Positions 1 to 10,164 of a DNA stretch of 64,000 nt are shown here, piece by piece. A program made the translations under genes and the position numbers. This DNA comes from Portunus trituberculatus (lineage: Eukaryota > Arthropoda > Malacostraca > Decapoda > Portunidae). Each line of letters starts with the position of its first letter. Positions within the stretch are counted from its first letter, which is position 1. The notes beneath the pieces are model-generated. The model was not told the DNA's origin and did no database searches. It saw nothing but the letters and a program-made list of their open reading frames with translations. The stretch is from positions 37,533,225-37,597,224 of the forward strand of contig NC_059301.1 of assembly GCF_017591435.1 (NCBI RefSeq). Reading direction: 5' to 3'.

Positions 1-53
1 CATAATGAACATTTTTTTAGGAACATAACCTGTTCGTTAAGTGGGGTTTCCTG
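1..53 (+). repeat. 3' terminal fragment of Tigger-like family T1
   Basis: The segment ends in a sequence close to the right terminal inverted repeat of the T1 elements at 2735-4156 and 39462-40514 (a 'gttcgttaagtgggg' core, then 'cctg' and a TA dinucleotide at 54-55). Only the end of the element is inside the window. Confidence 0.6.
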
Positions 54-229
54 TATTTTCCTAATTTTTCTCCTACTGTAATTGTCTCAATTTTTTAAGT
101 TAAGTTTTTTTAAGTTGAATCCTACTAATTGACACTTTACATTTGAAATAAAAAAAAAATGACTTCTTTCAGTAATTAAAAAATCTAATAATTTCTCAGC
201 ATGGTTTTCATTACTAATCCTTTTCATAT

Positions 230-318
230 GTTTGTATAGTACTTATATTGGAGGGAGTACCAGAAGTTTTTCTGAGATATCAAGGGGTACAGGCACTGAA
301 AAAGGTTAAGAACCACTG
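230..318 (-). repeat. hAT-like terminal fragment
   Basis: Read on the minus strand the segment begins CAGTGGTTCTTAACC, the kind of start commonly seen at hAT transposon termini, and continues with 'gtacc' motifs like those in the segment at 36237. No transposase or partner terminus is visible. Assignment rests on the terminal motif alone. From 319 to about 480 I recognise nothing beyond a short hairpin near 409-425. Confidence 0.4.
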
Positions 319-479
319 GTTTAGATAGAGGTCTGACGTCACCAGGGAGCCGCTTGGTTCACTATGCGGCTGCCAGGGGACTGCCAAGTATGAATTCAAA
401 TCACCCAAGTGTTCACTTGGTGGTCCATGGCCACCCTACCGCTAAAAGTGAATTTCACCAAGCTGAGATTTGCCAAGTG

Positions 480-1307
480 CGGTTGCTTACTGTATAGTTC
501 TTTAAGGTTCACAATTACTCTAACTGTTTTTATCTTTCTTCATAATGGGAAAAAATGTTAGAAAAGAAACCTTGACCAACAATTGATTCACAGCCTTCAA
601 CCACTCCATAGTTAATAAACTCCAGCATGGCACTGTCTAGGGCAGAGTAATCAGTTACAGAAAGGTCAAGAGGTCTAGGCAGTACTGTTTGGGTAGGTGG
701 AACAGGAAACTCAATGACCTCACCATGGATAATATAATGATCCACTTATCTGTAGACAAGGCCTGCCATAACTGTCTGATAGCAAATATTTTACCACTGA
801 AAAAATTGTTAGGGGTGTTCAGCAAGGAGTATGGAATGTTACTTACTGGAAGGGCGCCTACTGGCTAGTTTTGTATGGCCACGACCCCTTTCCCCTGGGG
901 CGTCTTCTGGCCTAAAAAAGGCCTGGAGGAGGTCAACGACTGTGATTGTGAAGGGTAAAATGACCACCTGAAAGTTGATCCATACGGGGCAAACATTCTT
1001 GTACAGACATCCTATGGGAATGAAACAAGGGTCTCCCCAGTTTCCTGGTTTTGCAAATTTCGCCATACTTCTTTGTGACGTCAAAAGGAAACAGATCTTT
1101 CCTTCCAACTGCACATTCCTATTTGCAGAGTTCAGCTAGGGTTGAATCATTAATGTGAATCTTTGCCACTTCCTTCTGCAGCTGGTTCATATAGTTGACT
1201 GCTGATGCCAGAAATCTAAGGCTATTATTAAGTCCTTCCAAGTAGGAGGAAACCATCTCCCTTTTTCCTTCCCCAATATCACCGATATACTGTACCACAG
1301 GAGAGCA
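480..1307 (-). pseudogene. DIRS-like retroelement fragment, gag end to RT start (copy 1)
   Basis: Minus-strand frames (839-1114 and 530-745) encode pieces of a gag-pol polyprotein broken by frameshifts. The C-terminal piece ends in 'GVVEGCE', a glycine-rich gap and 'GFFSNIF', which resembles the start of the reverse transcriptase in tyrosine-recombinase (DIRS-like) retroelements. The same protein and DNA pattern recurs, diverged, at 4826-6180, so this is a dispersed element and not a host gene. No terminal repeats or recombinase are visible. The upstream end is cut by Tigger family T1 sequence at about 1308. A Ty3/gypsy-type origin is the alternative. Confidence 0.45.
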
Positions 1308-1335
1308 TTACATTAGTGTACATTGTAACGACTTA

Positions 1336-2537
1336 CCGTATTTGATGGCATATAAGACGCACTGGCATATAAGACGCACCCCCATTTTAGCAGGTCAGAT
1401 TCAGGAAAAAAAGTTTTTAGTGTATTTAAGCATATATTCTTGATAGCAGTCTCACAGCACGTTACAGGCATGCAAAGCATCACAACAGCAATAAACATTG
1501 AACACTAAAATAAAGCCTTTTTTCCATAAAGCAAAAAAGAAAAATCCATTTTATTAAAGGAACACTAAAATAAAACGAAGCTGGTACTACACTTGATCAT
1601 AAACTTAAGAAACAGGGAAATACGATACTTTTGTATCCCTCGTTGTTCTGCTACTTTCCTGGCCTCTTGAATTATCATTTTAGTAGAAACACTTCTCCCT
1701 GAACTTCTCTCATTTATCACCCATGTCTTTATGTCAACCTCTAGTTCTGGCCATGTGGGGCTGGACAGCGAAGGTTATGGTTACCTTTCTTTGCACTCTT
1801 CAGTTGTTGTTCTTGCTGTCGCCAGACACGTATAATTTTTTCCATAGGTGGTGGCCCAAAAGTCCTTGCTGCTGCTCTATTCCCATTCTCCTTGCCATAT
1901 TCTACAACTCTTAATTTGTAAGAAATCGTGTAGCTCAGTCTTTTCCCAGGGAGGATGTTCCAATGCTACCAAAAAGTCAAAACAATTCACACCCTTACCA
2001 GCAGTGATACCAAATCCCCAATGGTCACGAACAGTATATACGGTAAATGGAATAAGCATTGAATAGATTGATAATAGATGTAATAGAATAGACATAAAAT
2101 AGATGAATAAAAAGCAAGAAAAAAAAATCTGGATGGAATAGACGTTAATTAGATGGATTATATTCTGTAGTTTTGTTTCTTGCCAACAGATGGCATGTAG
2201 AGTGGGGTTCTTCCAATCAACTGATGCTTATAAACAAGACTCACGACCTCATGGATTACGATAGATTGCTTTCATTTTTGTGATAATTTGTTTTTAAAGA
2301 CTCGGTCATAATACGATAATTTGTTTTTAAAATAATGGCAATAATACTGTTAATAATAATAATAATAATACAAGCAATAAAATAATGATGCGTGGAGTTT
2401 AGATTAGGTAGAAGCACTGATCGTAAGCTGGGTTAGTGTGTCTCGGGAGGTCTCAACTTCGCGCATAAGACGCAGGATGATTTTATGAGCCAAAATTTTG
2501 GAAAAAAAAAGTGCATCTTATATGCCATCAAATACGG
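1336..2537 (-). mobile_element. pogo-type DNA transposon, POGK-like, non-autonomous (family T2)
   Basis: It begins CCGTATTTGATGGCATATAA and ends with the near-perfect inverted complement, giving terminal inverted repeats of about 27 bp. It is flanked by TA on both sides (1334-1335 and 2538-2539), the target duplication used by the Tc1/mariner-pogo superfamily. At 1.2 kb it is too short for a full transposase and holds only a decayed N-terminal coding stretch on the minus strand. It interrupts a T1 element, so it is the younger insertion. Internal 'gaacactaaaataaa' is duplicated near 1500 and 1560. Short (aat)n runs lie near 2352-2370. Confidence 0.75.
1610..1919 (-). pseudogene. decayed pogo-type transposase N-terminus (POGK/Brinker-like HTH)
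   Basis: Minus-strand translation from about 1919 gives 'KLRVVEYGKENGNRAAARTF' followed by 'GPPPMEKIIRVWRQQE'. After a one-base frameshift near 1740 comes 'INERSSGRSVSTKMI'. This matches, as I remember the family, the DNA-binding region upstream of the DDE domain in POGK-type pogo transposases. Stops and the frameshift make it non-functional, and the catalytic DDE domain is absent. It lies within the element bounded by the T2 inverted repeats, which supports the assignment. Confidence 0.6.
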
Positions 2538-3006
2538 TAAATTAAACTGCCTAAATGTTTAACTTCATAATTTTTACTTGCACGGTACTATGATACACTC
2601 TCGCTTTGTTTACTCTCAATGGAAGTTCAAATCAGGGGTCAAACCTGTTATAATTGGTTCGCTTAACGAAAATTCGCTTAACAATAGGTTTTTCAGGAGC
2701 ATAACCCGTTCGTTAAGCATGGGTTGCCTGTATACAGGCAACCCCCTTAACGAAGGTTCACACAACAAAATTTTGCTACAACCTGGGTTTCCTTTTACTA
2801 CCATCTGCTCGTTTAACAAACACCAAACTCGCTTTAACAAAATTTTATCCAGGTAATGTTTTCCAAGTTTGAAAGGCCCACTGTATCACGCAAGCAGACA
2901 GGCTTTTGAATACACCAGCGCCTCTCGTGGACAAAACGCACACCACTCACTTCCCTAGTTCAAAACAATAACAGCATCAGCAGCAGCTCTTCTTCCCTCG
3001 CTCTAC

Positions 3007-3204
3007 ATGCCACCAAAACGCCCTGCAGTGTCACCTAGCGTTGCTAAGAAGACCAGGAAGTCTCTTACTCTCGAAGTGAAGCTAGATATTATTCACAGAC
3101 ACGAGAGAGGCGAGAAAACTTATAGCATTGCTTCCCACCATGGCTTGATTCTATCTACTGTCTACCATTTTCAAGTCATCAGACTCTATCAAGAAGGCTG
3201 GTGA
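3007..3204 (+). pseudogene. Tigger transposase N-terminal helix-turn-helix (CENP-B N / psq-like)
   Basis: The ORF starts MPPKRPAVSPSVAKKTRKSL and continues 'LTLEVKLDIIHRHERGEK'. This is the typical start of Tigger/jerky-type transposases: a basic leader, then the CENP-B N-terminal helix-turn-helix that binds the element's own terminal repeats. A frameshift in the last helix region leads to a stop after 65 residues, compared with roughly 500 or more residues for a full transposase. The second HTH and the DDE domain are absent. A diverged, more broken copy of the same ORF lies at 39890-40090. Confidence 0.65.
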
Positions 3205-3392
3205 GATCATATCTTCCTTGCAAGCTAAAAGAACCACCTAAACTCGTAACTCTTCAATGAATAAAATGGAAAGCCTTTTGGAAATGTGGTATATAAGTTT
3301 TGTATGCGGTACAATGATGCACCCTTTGTTAACATTCCACAGGTTGCCAGCTAGCGTATTTCCCGCTCTACTCTTCCTCCCTTCATGAATTT

Positions 3393-4156
3393 AAGATCAT
3401 CAACATTATAAAGTTACTTACATACATACATTAGTGTACATTATAATGACTTAGTCTTGAATTAAGCTGCTTAAATGTTTAACTTCATAATTTTTACTTT
3501 CATTATACCTTTAACTGTACTATGATGCACTCTCGCTTTGTTTACTCTCAATGGAAGCTCAAGTCAGGGTTTAAACTTGTTGTAATTGGTTCGCTTAACG
3601 AAAATTCCCTTCACAAATTTTTTTTTTTAGGAACGTAATTTAAGATCATCAACATTATAAAGTTACTTACATACATACATTAGTGTACATTATAATGACT
3701 TAGTCTTGAATTAAGCTGCTTAAATGTTTAACTTCATAATTTTTACTTTCATTATACCTTTAACTGTACTATGATGCACTCTCGCTTTGTTTACTCTCAA
3801 TGGAAGCTCAAGTCAGGGTTTAAACTTGTTGTAATTGGTTCGCTTAACGAAAATTCCCTTCACAAATTTTTTTTTTTAGGAACGTAATTTAAGATCATCA
3901 ACATTATAAAGTTACTTACATACATACATTAGTGTACATTATAATGACTTAGTCTTGAATTAAGCTGCTTAAATGTTTTTCATAATTTTTACTTAAATTA
4001 AACCTTTAACTGTACTATGATGCACTCTCGCTTTGTTTACTCTTAATGGAAGCTCAAGTCAGGGTTTAAACTTGTAATTGGTTCACTTAACGAAAATTTG
4101 CTTAACAAATTTTTTTTTTAAGGAACGTAACCTCTTCATAAAGCGGGGGTTGCATG
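3393..4156 (+). repeat. 249-bp tandem repeat, about three units, inside T1 copy 2
   Basis: The landmark 'aagatcatcaacattataaa' recurs at 3393, 3642 and 3891, a constant spacing of 249 bp. Units one and two look almost identical by eye. The third is slightly diverged and runs into the terminal inverted repeat. Each unit contains the internal 'ttcgcttaacgaaaatt' motif that resembles the terminal repeat core. Confidence 0.85.
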
Positions 4157-4158
4157 TA

Positions 4159-4676
4159 TATTTTTTGTTCCAGCCTAGCAACGAAAAGTGGTTCAGTTGT
4201 TTGTTTACATTTTTCTGTGAGATGCTCCAAGGCAGAACTTCCAAGTAGCAAATGGCCAAGATGAGCTGGTCTGTCATTTATGAGTATACAAAGCTGTCTG
4301 AAGAGTTTCATAAAAAGCATTAAAGGCCAAAAATAGCAATGAAAAAATAGCAGCAACTGGCTGGGGGTGAAGGGGCAGCCATTTTTGTTTACAGTTGACA
4401 AATGCGACAGAGAAAGTTGACGGAAAAGTACTAGTGTGACGCTGCCTTTACTGTTGGGTGTATATCCCACCACCCCTTGTACTGCTTATGTACCATTTTT
4501 TTTCCAGATTATACATTTAATGTGCTTTTATTCATTGTTTTCTTACCCATTTGGGTTATATACATGTTTTTTTCTCAATTTATAAGGGGTTGGGAGAGGA
4601 AATTCCGTGTATCCAGATTTTTCGCATATCTGCCAGGGCCTTGGCTGCTATAATCCGGATACACGGGCTATTACTG
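4159..4676 (-). mobile_element. Tigger-like remnant, family T9, with transposase fragment
   Basis: The right end reads, on the minus strand, CAGTAATAGCCCGTGTATCC, and is followed by TA at 4677-4678. Minus-strand ORF 4102-4473 contains 'ILINDRPAHLGHL', which resembles the second-aspartate motif (D/N-x-P-x-H) of Tigger DDE transposases. No left terminus is seen; the T1 element abuts it. The copy is internally deleted. Confidence 0.5.
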
Positions 4677-4825
4677 TATGCACTGATATGTCTAAAGAAC
4701 GATACCTGATGAGAGGATGAATTCCGACCTAGGTAAGACTGGAAAATTAATGCATTTTTTGCTGGCTGTGATGGCTTTAATAGCAGTTCAATTTAACTCT
4801 CTTCCTCCATGCCTGGCTACCAACA

Positions 4826-6180
4826 CTACAGGCTGAGAAACTGTGCATGCAGAGTTTGAAATGAGGAATCAAAGAGAGGTTGAAAATGCTTCATGTTGCA
4901 TTCATTGCTGTTTGAATCGTTACATAAGTGGATGAAAGAACTCAAGGATATTACAACATCATGGATCCACATATCTGTAGATAAGGCCTGGTATAATTGT
5001 CTAATGGCAAAAAATCTTACCAGTAACAAAATTTTTAAGGATATTCAGTAAGGAGAAGGGAATGGTACTTACTGAAAGGACGTCTACTGGCGAGTCATGT
5101 ATGGCAGCGCCTCCTTTCCCTGGGGTGGCTTTTGGCCTAATAATGGCTAAGAAGTGGTCCTTGGCCTTGATTGTAAAGGAAAAAGGGCTACCTGGAGGTC
5201 TGGCCATAGAGGGCACACCTTCCTAATGCAGACCGTCTCTTGGAGCAGAATGAGGGTATTCCCAGCTTCCTTGTTCTGTGAATCTTGTCACATTTCCTTT
5301 TGACATCAAAAGGAAATAGTTCTTCCTTCCCAACTTCACATTCCCATTTGCAAATTTCGGCTATGGACAAATCATTAATATAGATCCAAGTCACTTCCTT
5401 CTGCAACTCAGCAGTTGACTGCTAATGCCAGAAGCCTAAGGCTATTATTAAGCCCATCCAAGTAGGAGGAGATTGGCTTCCCATTTCCTTCACCAACACC
5501 ACTGATACACTGTGCCACAGGGACTAGGGCCTTGGAGAGCAGTACATTGGGATGGAAGAGCCACATGTCAGTGAGCTTACCACTAACACTCATGGTAGTG
5601 GTAATGACAAAGTTAGTCACTGGAATAGTCAAGTTTGGCACATAATTGGAGAGTTTTATCTTGCCACAAGTTGACGTTACTCCATCTGAAGATGGCCTGC
5701 ATCTCAAACTGGTATTCAAAATGGTAGCCAGATGAGCAGACAGGTTCACCCTTTTCTTCCTCACCATGGAGGTGACCTGATAGCTCCTCAAGGACATGGA
5801 GAAAGTCAGGATTGTCACCTTTTGCTTTAGGGTGGGCCTGCTGGGGACTGCCAAATGAATCCAGCTCACCCTCAAGAATTTCACCCTCTTCATCACCAGA
5901 AGAAATTGCTGCTCCTGACAGAGATGCTGGCATCTGGGTTCCCATCCAACTCAGCAATCAGTCCACTAATAACCATGTTCAGGCAGTCAAATTCATCATC
6001 CCTGGCCGCACGGTCATTGGGGAGAGGAGCACTGTTAAATCGTGACTCGGGCTGCAACTGGGGATGGGAAAGGGCAAACCACCTGTTTAGCACCGTCATC
6101 CTTCTATCTGTTTCGCTTTCCCTTATCCTTCCCCGCAGATGGAACTTTCTCACCGCTGGGTCATTTGCTAGCCAAAGATG
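4826..6180 (-). pseudogene. DIRS-like retroelement gag region (copy 2)
   Basis: Successive minus-strand frames 5893-6153, 5613-5957, 5408-5896, 5188-5406, 5001-5216 and 4826-5029 read as one protein with several frameshifts. It has an acidic serine/glycine-rich N-terminal part ('SSGDEEGEILEGELDSFG'), a middle ending 'NNSLRLLALAVN', then 'ICKWECEVGKEELFPFDVKR' and a basic tail. DNA at 5360-5510 aligns by eye with 1140-1290 of copy 1. Tyrosine-recombinase, LTR and split-repeat structures are not visible, so DIRS membership is inferred from the ORF pattern and its lead-in to an RT start in copy 1. Confidence 0.45.
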
Positions 6181-6471
6181 AGGAAGGATGCCTCTTTTTA
6201 GAAGTTTATCCTAAACCATAACTCTGAGTCACAAAAAAGACCAGAGGAACAAAAACAACAATCCTTGGATTGCATTCATTGTCACCAAAAAACTCAAAAC
6301 GTCAAGAAAAAAAAAGTGAGAGCTTACCAGGACAACTCCTTGGAGAAGCTGGTAAATGGGGAGGAGAGCAGACAATCCCAAGGGAGCAGTGTGGAGACTG
6401 GACAGAGGTAGGCAGCGAGCTGACATGAGGCGCACACATTGGGCATCTCATTGAATTCCTCAGTGATGTCA

Positions 6472-6871
6472 GTTTAAATTTCGGAAGTGAAATTATTGCT
6501 AGGTTGGAACCAAAAGTATTAATGATGCCAATGAACCAATAACAGGCAAAAGAATAATAATTGGATAACTTATAAACCAATATCGTTATATTGCAATAAC
6601 TTATCGCAATGACACCTACTTATGGTCAATAATTTGTATTGTTAGCTACAAAATTTACTGATATAGTTCATGTTTAAATTTCGGAAGTGAAATTATTGCT
6701 AGGTTGGAACCAAAAGTATTAGTGATGCCAATGAACCAATAACAGGCAAAAGAATAATAATTGGATAACTTATAAACCAATATCGTTATATTGCAATAAC
6801 TTATCGCAATGACACCTACTTATGGTCAATAATTTGTATTGTTAGCTACAAAATTTACTGATACAGTTCAT
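6472..6871 (+). repeat. 200-bp direct tandem duplication
   Basis: The block starting 'gtttaaatttcggaagtgaa' at 6472 is repeated at 6672 with only a few single-base differences (for example 'agtattaatg' versus 'agtattagtg'). I recognise no coding or transposon features in the unit. From 6181 to 6471 and from 6872 to 7535 I see no gene. The latter stretch is presumably intron or upstream sequence of the host gene. Confidence 0.85.
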
Positions 6872-7535
6872 GTATGGTTTGCTACTGCTGTCAAGTTGAT
6901 GACAGAGCACTTAGCTACTGATCCTTTGTAAAGATCAAAGGTACAGCTCATAGGTATAGTCATCTACTTCTCTTTGCTTATGATATTACTCAAGATGTAA
7001 GAATATCCCACCAATTAAAAACTTGCATGAGTTGATATCATTCAATGTGTTTTATAATAGTATTGTTTCACTTATCAGTTTAATGTCTTGTAGTATCATG
7101 TAACAACTAAACTGTCAGTAAAGTTTGCAGTTGTAATTGGTTGTAGTAATAAATTCAAATGGCTTTTGAATAAATGTTGTCTCTGTATTTACATTGGTTG
7201 TGACACAGAAATTCAATGATGTAGCTAGCTTAAGTTTTTTTTTGCGTATGCACAAAATATAACGATATGTGTGTTGATGTAAGGATCAGATTATCCTGAG
7301 ATATGTTATATTTATTGTTAGACTAGTAATAACTATGTATCATCAATGTTGGAGTTATGATTATTTCTAGAAAGTGAATCAGAGTTGTAACAGTAATGTA
7401 TATGTGATTTTACTTACAAGATGAGATAGTTTCACCTATTTGAGTGAAATAAGTGAGATTCATTTAATATTCCTTAGACTAGCAATGTATCACTATTGTC
7501 ACAAAAGCCAAGCCAGTGCCATTTGTTTTCCTCAG

Positions 7536-7802
7536 AGTACCAGCCAGTGTTGATTGGTCTAAGAAAGGGCAGTGTGCTGACCCGCCACAACTTAAATACT
7601 GGAAGAGTCTATGATATAGTGAACCTTGGTCCCTCACCCACCAACACCCTTGCTATCAACTATGTGGCAGATGTACTCATCATCAAATCTCCAAGATTGT
7701 TTCTTGCCAGCCAATCAGAACACTTCTTCAGGTTCCATGTGTTCCAACTTCATCCCTTCAAGCATATTACTACCTTCGATATAGAAAGTGGAGTCTTTCC
7801 AA
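7536..7802 (+). CDS. DCAF17: host gene exon A, DCAF17-like
   Basis: This is an internal coding exon bounded by a pyrimidine-rich acceptor ending 'ttttcctcag' at 7535 and a GTGAGT donor at 7803. It encodes 'YQPVLIGLRKGSVLTRHNLN', then 'TGRVYDIVNLG', and further on 'VFQLHPFKHITTFDIESGVF'. Compared from memory with vertebrate DCAF17, the order of landmarks matches: a serine/tyrosine-start strand, 'L-R-x-x-x-x-T-G-x', then 'VF-x-x-x-PF', then a strand ending in an acidic residue plus I/F. DCAF17 is described as a DDB1- and CUL4-associated factor, i.e. a likely substrate receptor of a cullin-RING ubiquitin ligase, nuclear or nucleolar in vertebrates. The exon ends with one base of a split codon, which the next exon completes. 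Upstream exons are not visible. The ortholog call depends on conserved pattern and cannot be scored here. Confidence 0.7.
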
Positions 7803-7896
7803 GTGAGTTTTGTTTTTATAAACAAGATTTCTTCCTGTTTATTCTTGATTCTTGTGTGTCTGTATTTATATACTTAGTTTATCTTGTTGTATATTG

Positions 7897-10040
7897 CAGG
7901 GGTTCAAGTGAGGCTCATAGTGACCTGTCTCCATATCTAATTTTATCCAACTTTTCCTTAAATATGTGCATACTTTCTTCGCTCAATCCATTCCAGATGT
8001 CCACTGTCCTATGTGAAAACTAGACTTTTTTAATATTTATCAAACATTGGCTTTTCATGATCTAAGAGTGCCCTCTTGTTTGTCTATCTCCATCTTCAGT
8101 CAGTGATACCAGGTTTTGTCTGTATCTTTTCCATATGGTTTACTATCTTATACATCGTTATTTTATCTCCTCTCTCCCATCTATACATCGTTATTTTATT
8201 TCCTCTCTCCCATCTATCCTTTAAAGTTGGTAGTTCCATTTCCTTCAATCTTTCTTCATTGGGAAGGTCTTTTTATTTCTGGCACATCTTTGTAGCAGTC
8301 CTTTGGATTCTTTCTACTTTCTTGATTTTTCTTTGCATGTGTGGTGACCATACCACTGCTGCATATTCAGGTCTGGGTCTTATCATAGTTGTTATGATCT
8401 TTATCATTATACTCTTATCCATGTAGTTAAATGCCACCATGATATTTGTTAATGTCTCATATTGAAGCAAATAACCCATTTATGTGTCTTTCTGTGGTCA
8501 GGATGTTTGTATAACCACTCCCAAGTCTTTCCCTTCCTTCCTCTTCATTATAATCTCTTCTCCTGTTTTGTATTCCCATTTAGGTTTTCTATTCCGTCAC
8601 ATATAATTTCTTGGCTTTAAATTCTATTTTCCACTTTTGGATCCATTCCCAGATCTTGTTAATATATCTCTGCAATTCCATACAGTCTTCATTGCTCCTT
8701 ATTATTTTCAATAGTTTTGCATCTTCTGCAAGTAAATTTATGTAGCTACTTACACTCTCTTGTATATCATTACTATTATATTTGAAACATTTATGGTGCC
8801 AGTGCTGAACCCTGTGGTACCCAACTTGTTACTGTGCTCCAACTTGATGGTGTGTCTCTTATCACTGTCTGCATTTCTCTTTTTGTTAAGTAATCTTGCA
8901 TCCAGCTTAAGATACTGTCTTTTATTCTTACCATGGGTTCCATTTTCCAAATGAGTCTCCTATGTGGTACTCTGTCATTTTGATATCTAGATACACTGTA
9001 TCTACCCTTCCATCTCTCCTTTATACCTTATCCATTATTCTTGTATAAAAAAAAAAAAAACTAAATTTGTTATACACAATCTTCGTACTCTAAATCCAAA
9101 TTGGGAGTTATTTATAATTTAATTTTCCTCCAGATATTCCATTCATTTTTCTTTGATCACAATTTTACAGTGACTGGTCTATAATTCATGGGCCCGATCT
9201 TTTTCCCTCCTTTGTATATGGGGACTATATTTGGTCTTTTTCCATTCCATCAAAGAGGTGTTGATCACATCCCAGATTGGTTCCACCAGTTGTTCTCTAC
9301 ATTGTCTCAGAGTCCATTCTGACATGCCATCTAGCCCCATTTCTTTTCTGACATCCATCTTTTCTAATAGTTTGCTAATTTTTTGTTTATGCACCATAAT
9401 GTTTCTAAACCATTCCTGTGGCACTTCATCATTTTGTTCTATGAAATCTCCCACATTGAATACTGATCTAAAGCTTTCATTCATAAGTTCACTCACTTTT
9501 ATTGTTTCATATATCCTATTTCCATACCACTAACTTAACTAGCTTTGTGATAATCTCTCTGATTGTCATTTTTCCATTTATTTACTTGTAAAAAACCTTG
9601 GGTTCTTCTTCACACCTCTTTACTATATCTTTTTCAAACTTTCACTCCTCCTCCCTTCTCATTCTAATAAATCATTCTATGCCTCTTTATACTGTTTCCT
9701 ATTTTCTTCATTTTGCTGTTACCTTGATTTCTTTCAAGCTGCATCTTTACTTTTCTTAGCTTTTGTACAAGTAACATTATACCATGGGTGTTTGCTTTAT
9801 TTAACTCTGTATACTTGAACATACCTCTTTATCCCCTCATTATACTTATCGAGGAATATTTCAAACTTCTCTTCCACTGTTTTGCCCTGCATGGTTTCTT
9901 TCCTATTGATACTATCCTTCAAAATCTGTCTTAGCATAGTTCAACATACTTTGTATGTGTCCCTCATTACATTTCAAAATTCTTATTCAATATCCAGAAC
10001 CACATGATCACTTTTCCCCATGGAGCTATGATATTTGATG
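7897..10040 (-). mobile_element. LINE-A copy A1, CR1/Jockey-group non-LTR retrotransposon, decayed
   Basis: Reading the minus strand from 10040 down gives the end of an endonuclease ('SDH'-type motif near 10000), the linker ('KISKLLEKMDVRKEMGLDGM' at 9179-9496) and decayed reverse transcriptase. After these comes the thumb/C-terminal part ('MIRPRPEYAAVVWSP' at 8273-8479). The 5' end (including most of the endonuclease) is truncated at a poly-T tract. Many stops and frameshifts show it is old. It lies in the first visible DCAF17-like intron, opposite to the gene's direction. Confidence 0.7.
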
Positions 10041-10164
10041 GTTGGACAAGGCTCTTTTTTTTTTTTTTTATTTTTTTTTTATTATTTATTTATTTATTTA
10101 TTTTTTTCTTTTTTTTGTGTGTGTGTGTGTGAATATCAGATCAAGCATAGATGATTCTTCTTCT
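10041..10164. repeat. T-rich low-complexity tract with short (GT)n
   Basis: A run of T with interspersed 'attt' units, then (gt)n at about 10117-10131, separates the two LINE-A copies. No gene. Confidence 0.8.

Larger units (their letters stand above)
1308..2730 (+). mobile_element. Tigger-like T1 copy 1, 3' part, split by another element
   Basis: Sequence 1308-1335 and 2538-2730 together match the right part of the T1 elements at 2735-4156 and 39462-40514 (the 'cattagtgtacatt' block, then 'ttcgcttaacgaaaatt', then the terminal 'gggttgcctg'). The two halves are separated by the 1336-2537 element, inserted at a TA. The element ends at 2730 and directly abuts the next T1 copy. The 5' part, including any transposase, is missing. 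Confidence 0.65.
2735..4156 (+). mobile_element. Tigger-like T1 copy 2 with expanded 3' region
   Basis: The left end begins CAGGCAACCCCCTTAACGAA and the right end at 4156 is an imperfect inverted copy. TA lies outside each end (2733-2734, 4157-4158). The element carries a short CENP-B-type helix-turn-helix ORF near its left end (3007-3204). Its right half is built from a 249-bp unit present about three times. The DDE domain is missing, so the copy is non-autonomous. The single-unit relative is the 1053-bp copy at 39462-40514. Confidence 0.75.

Noticed and set aside
839..1114. Host coding exon on the minus strand
   Set aside because: The same protein pattern recurs in diverged form at 5001-5406 with stops and shifts, so it is a dispersed retroelement fragment.
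7496..8023. A single 175-residue ORF spanning the first host exon
   Set aside because: It starts at a non-ATG codon in intron sequence and reads through a good GTGAGT donor into intron; only 7536-7802 is supported as coding.
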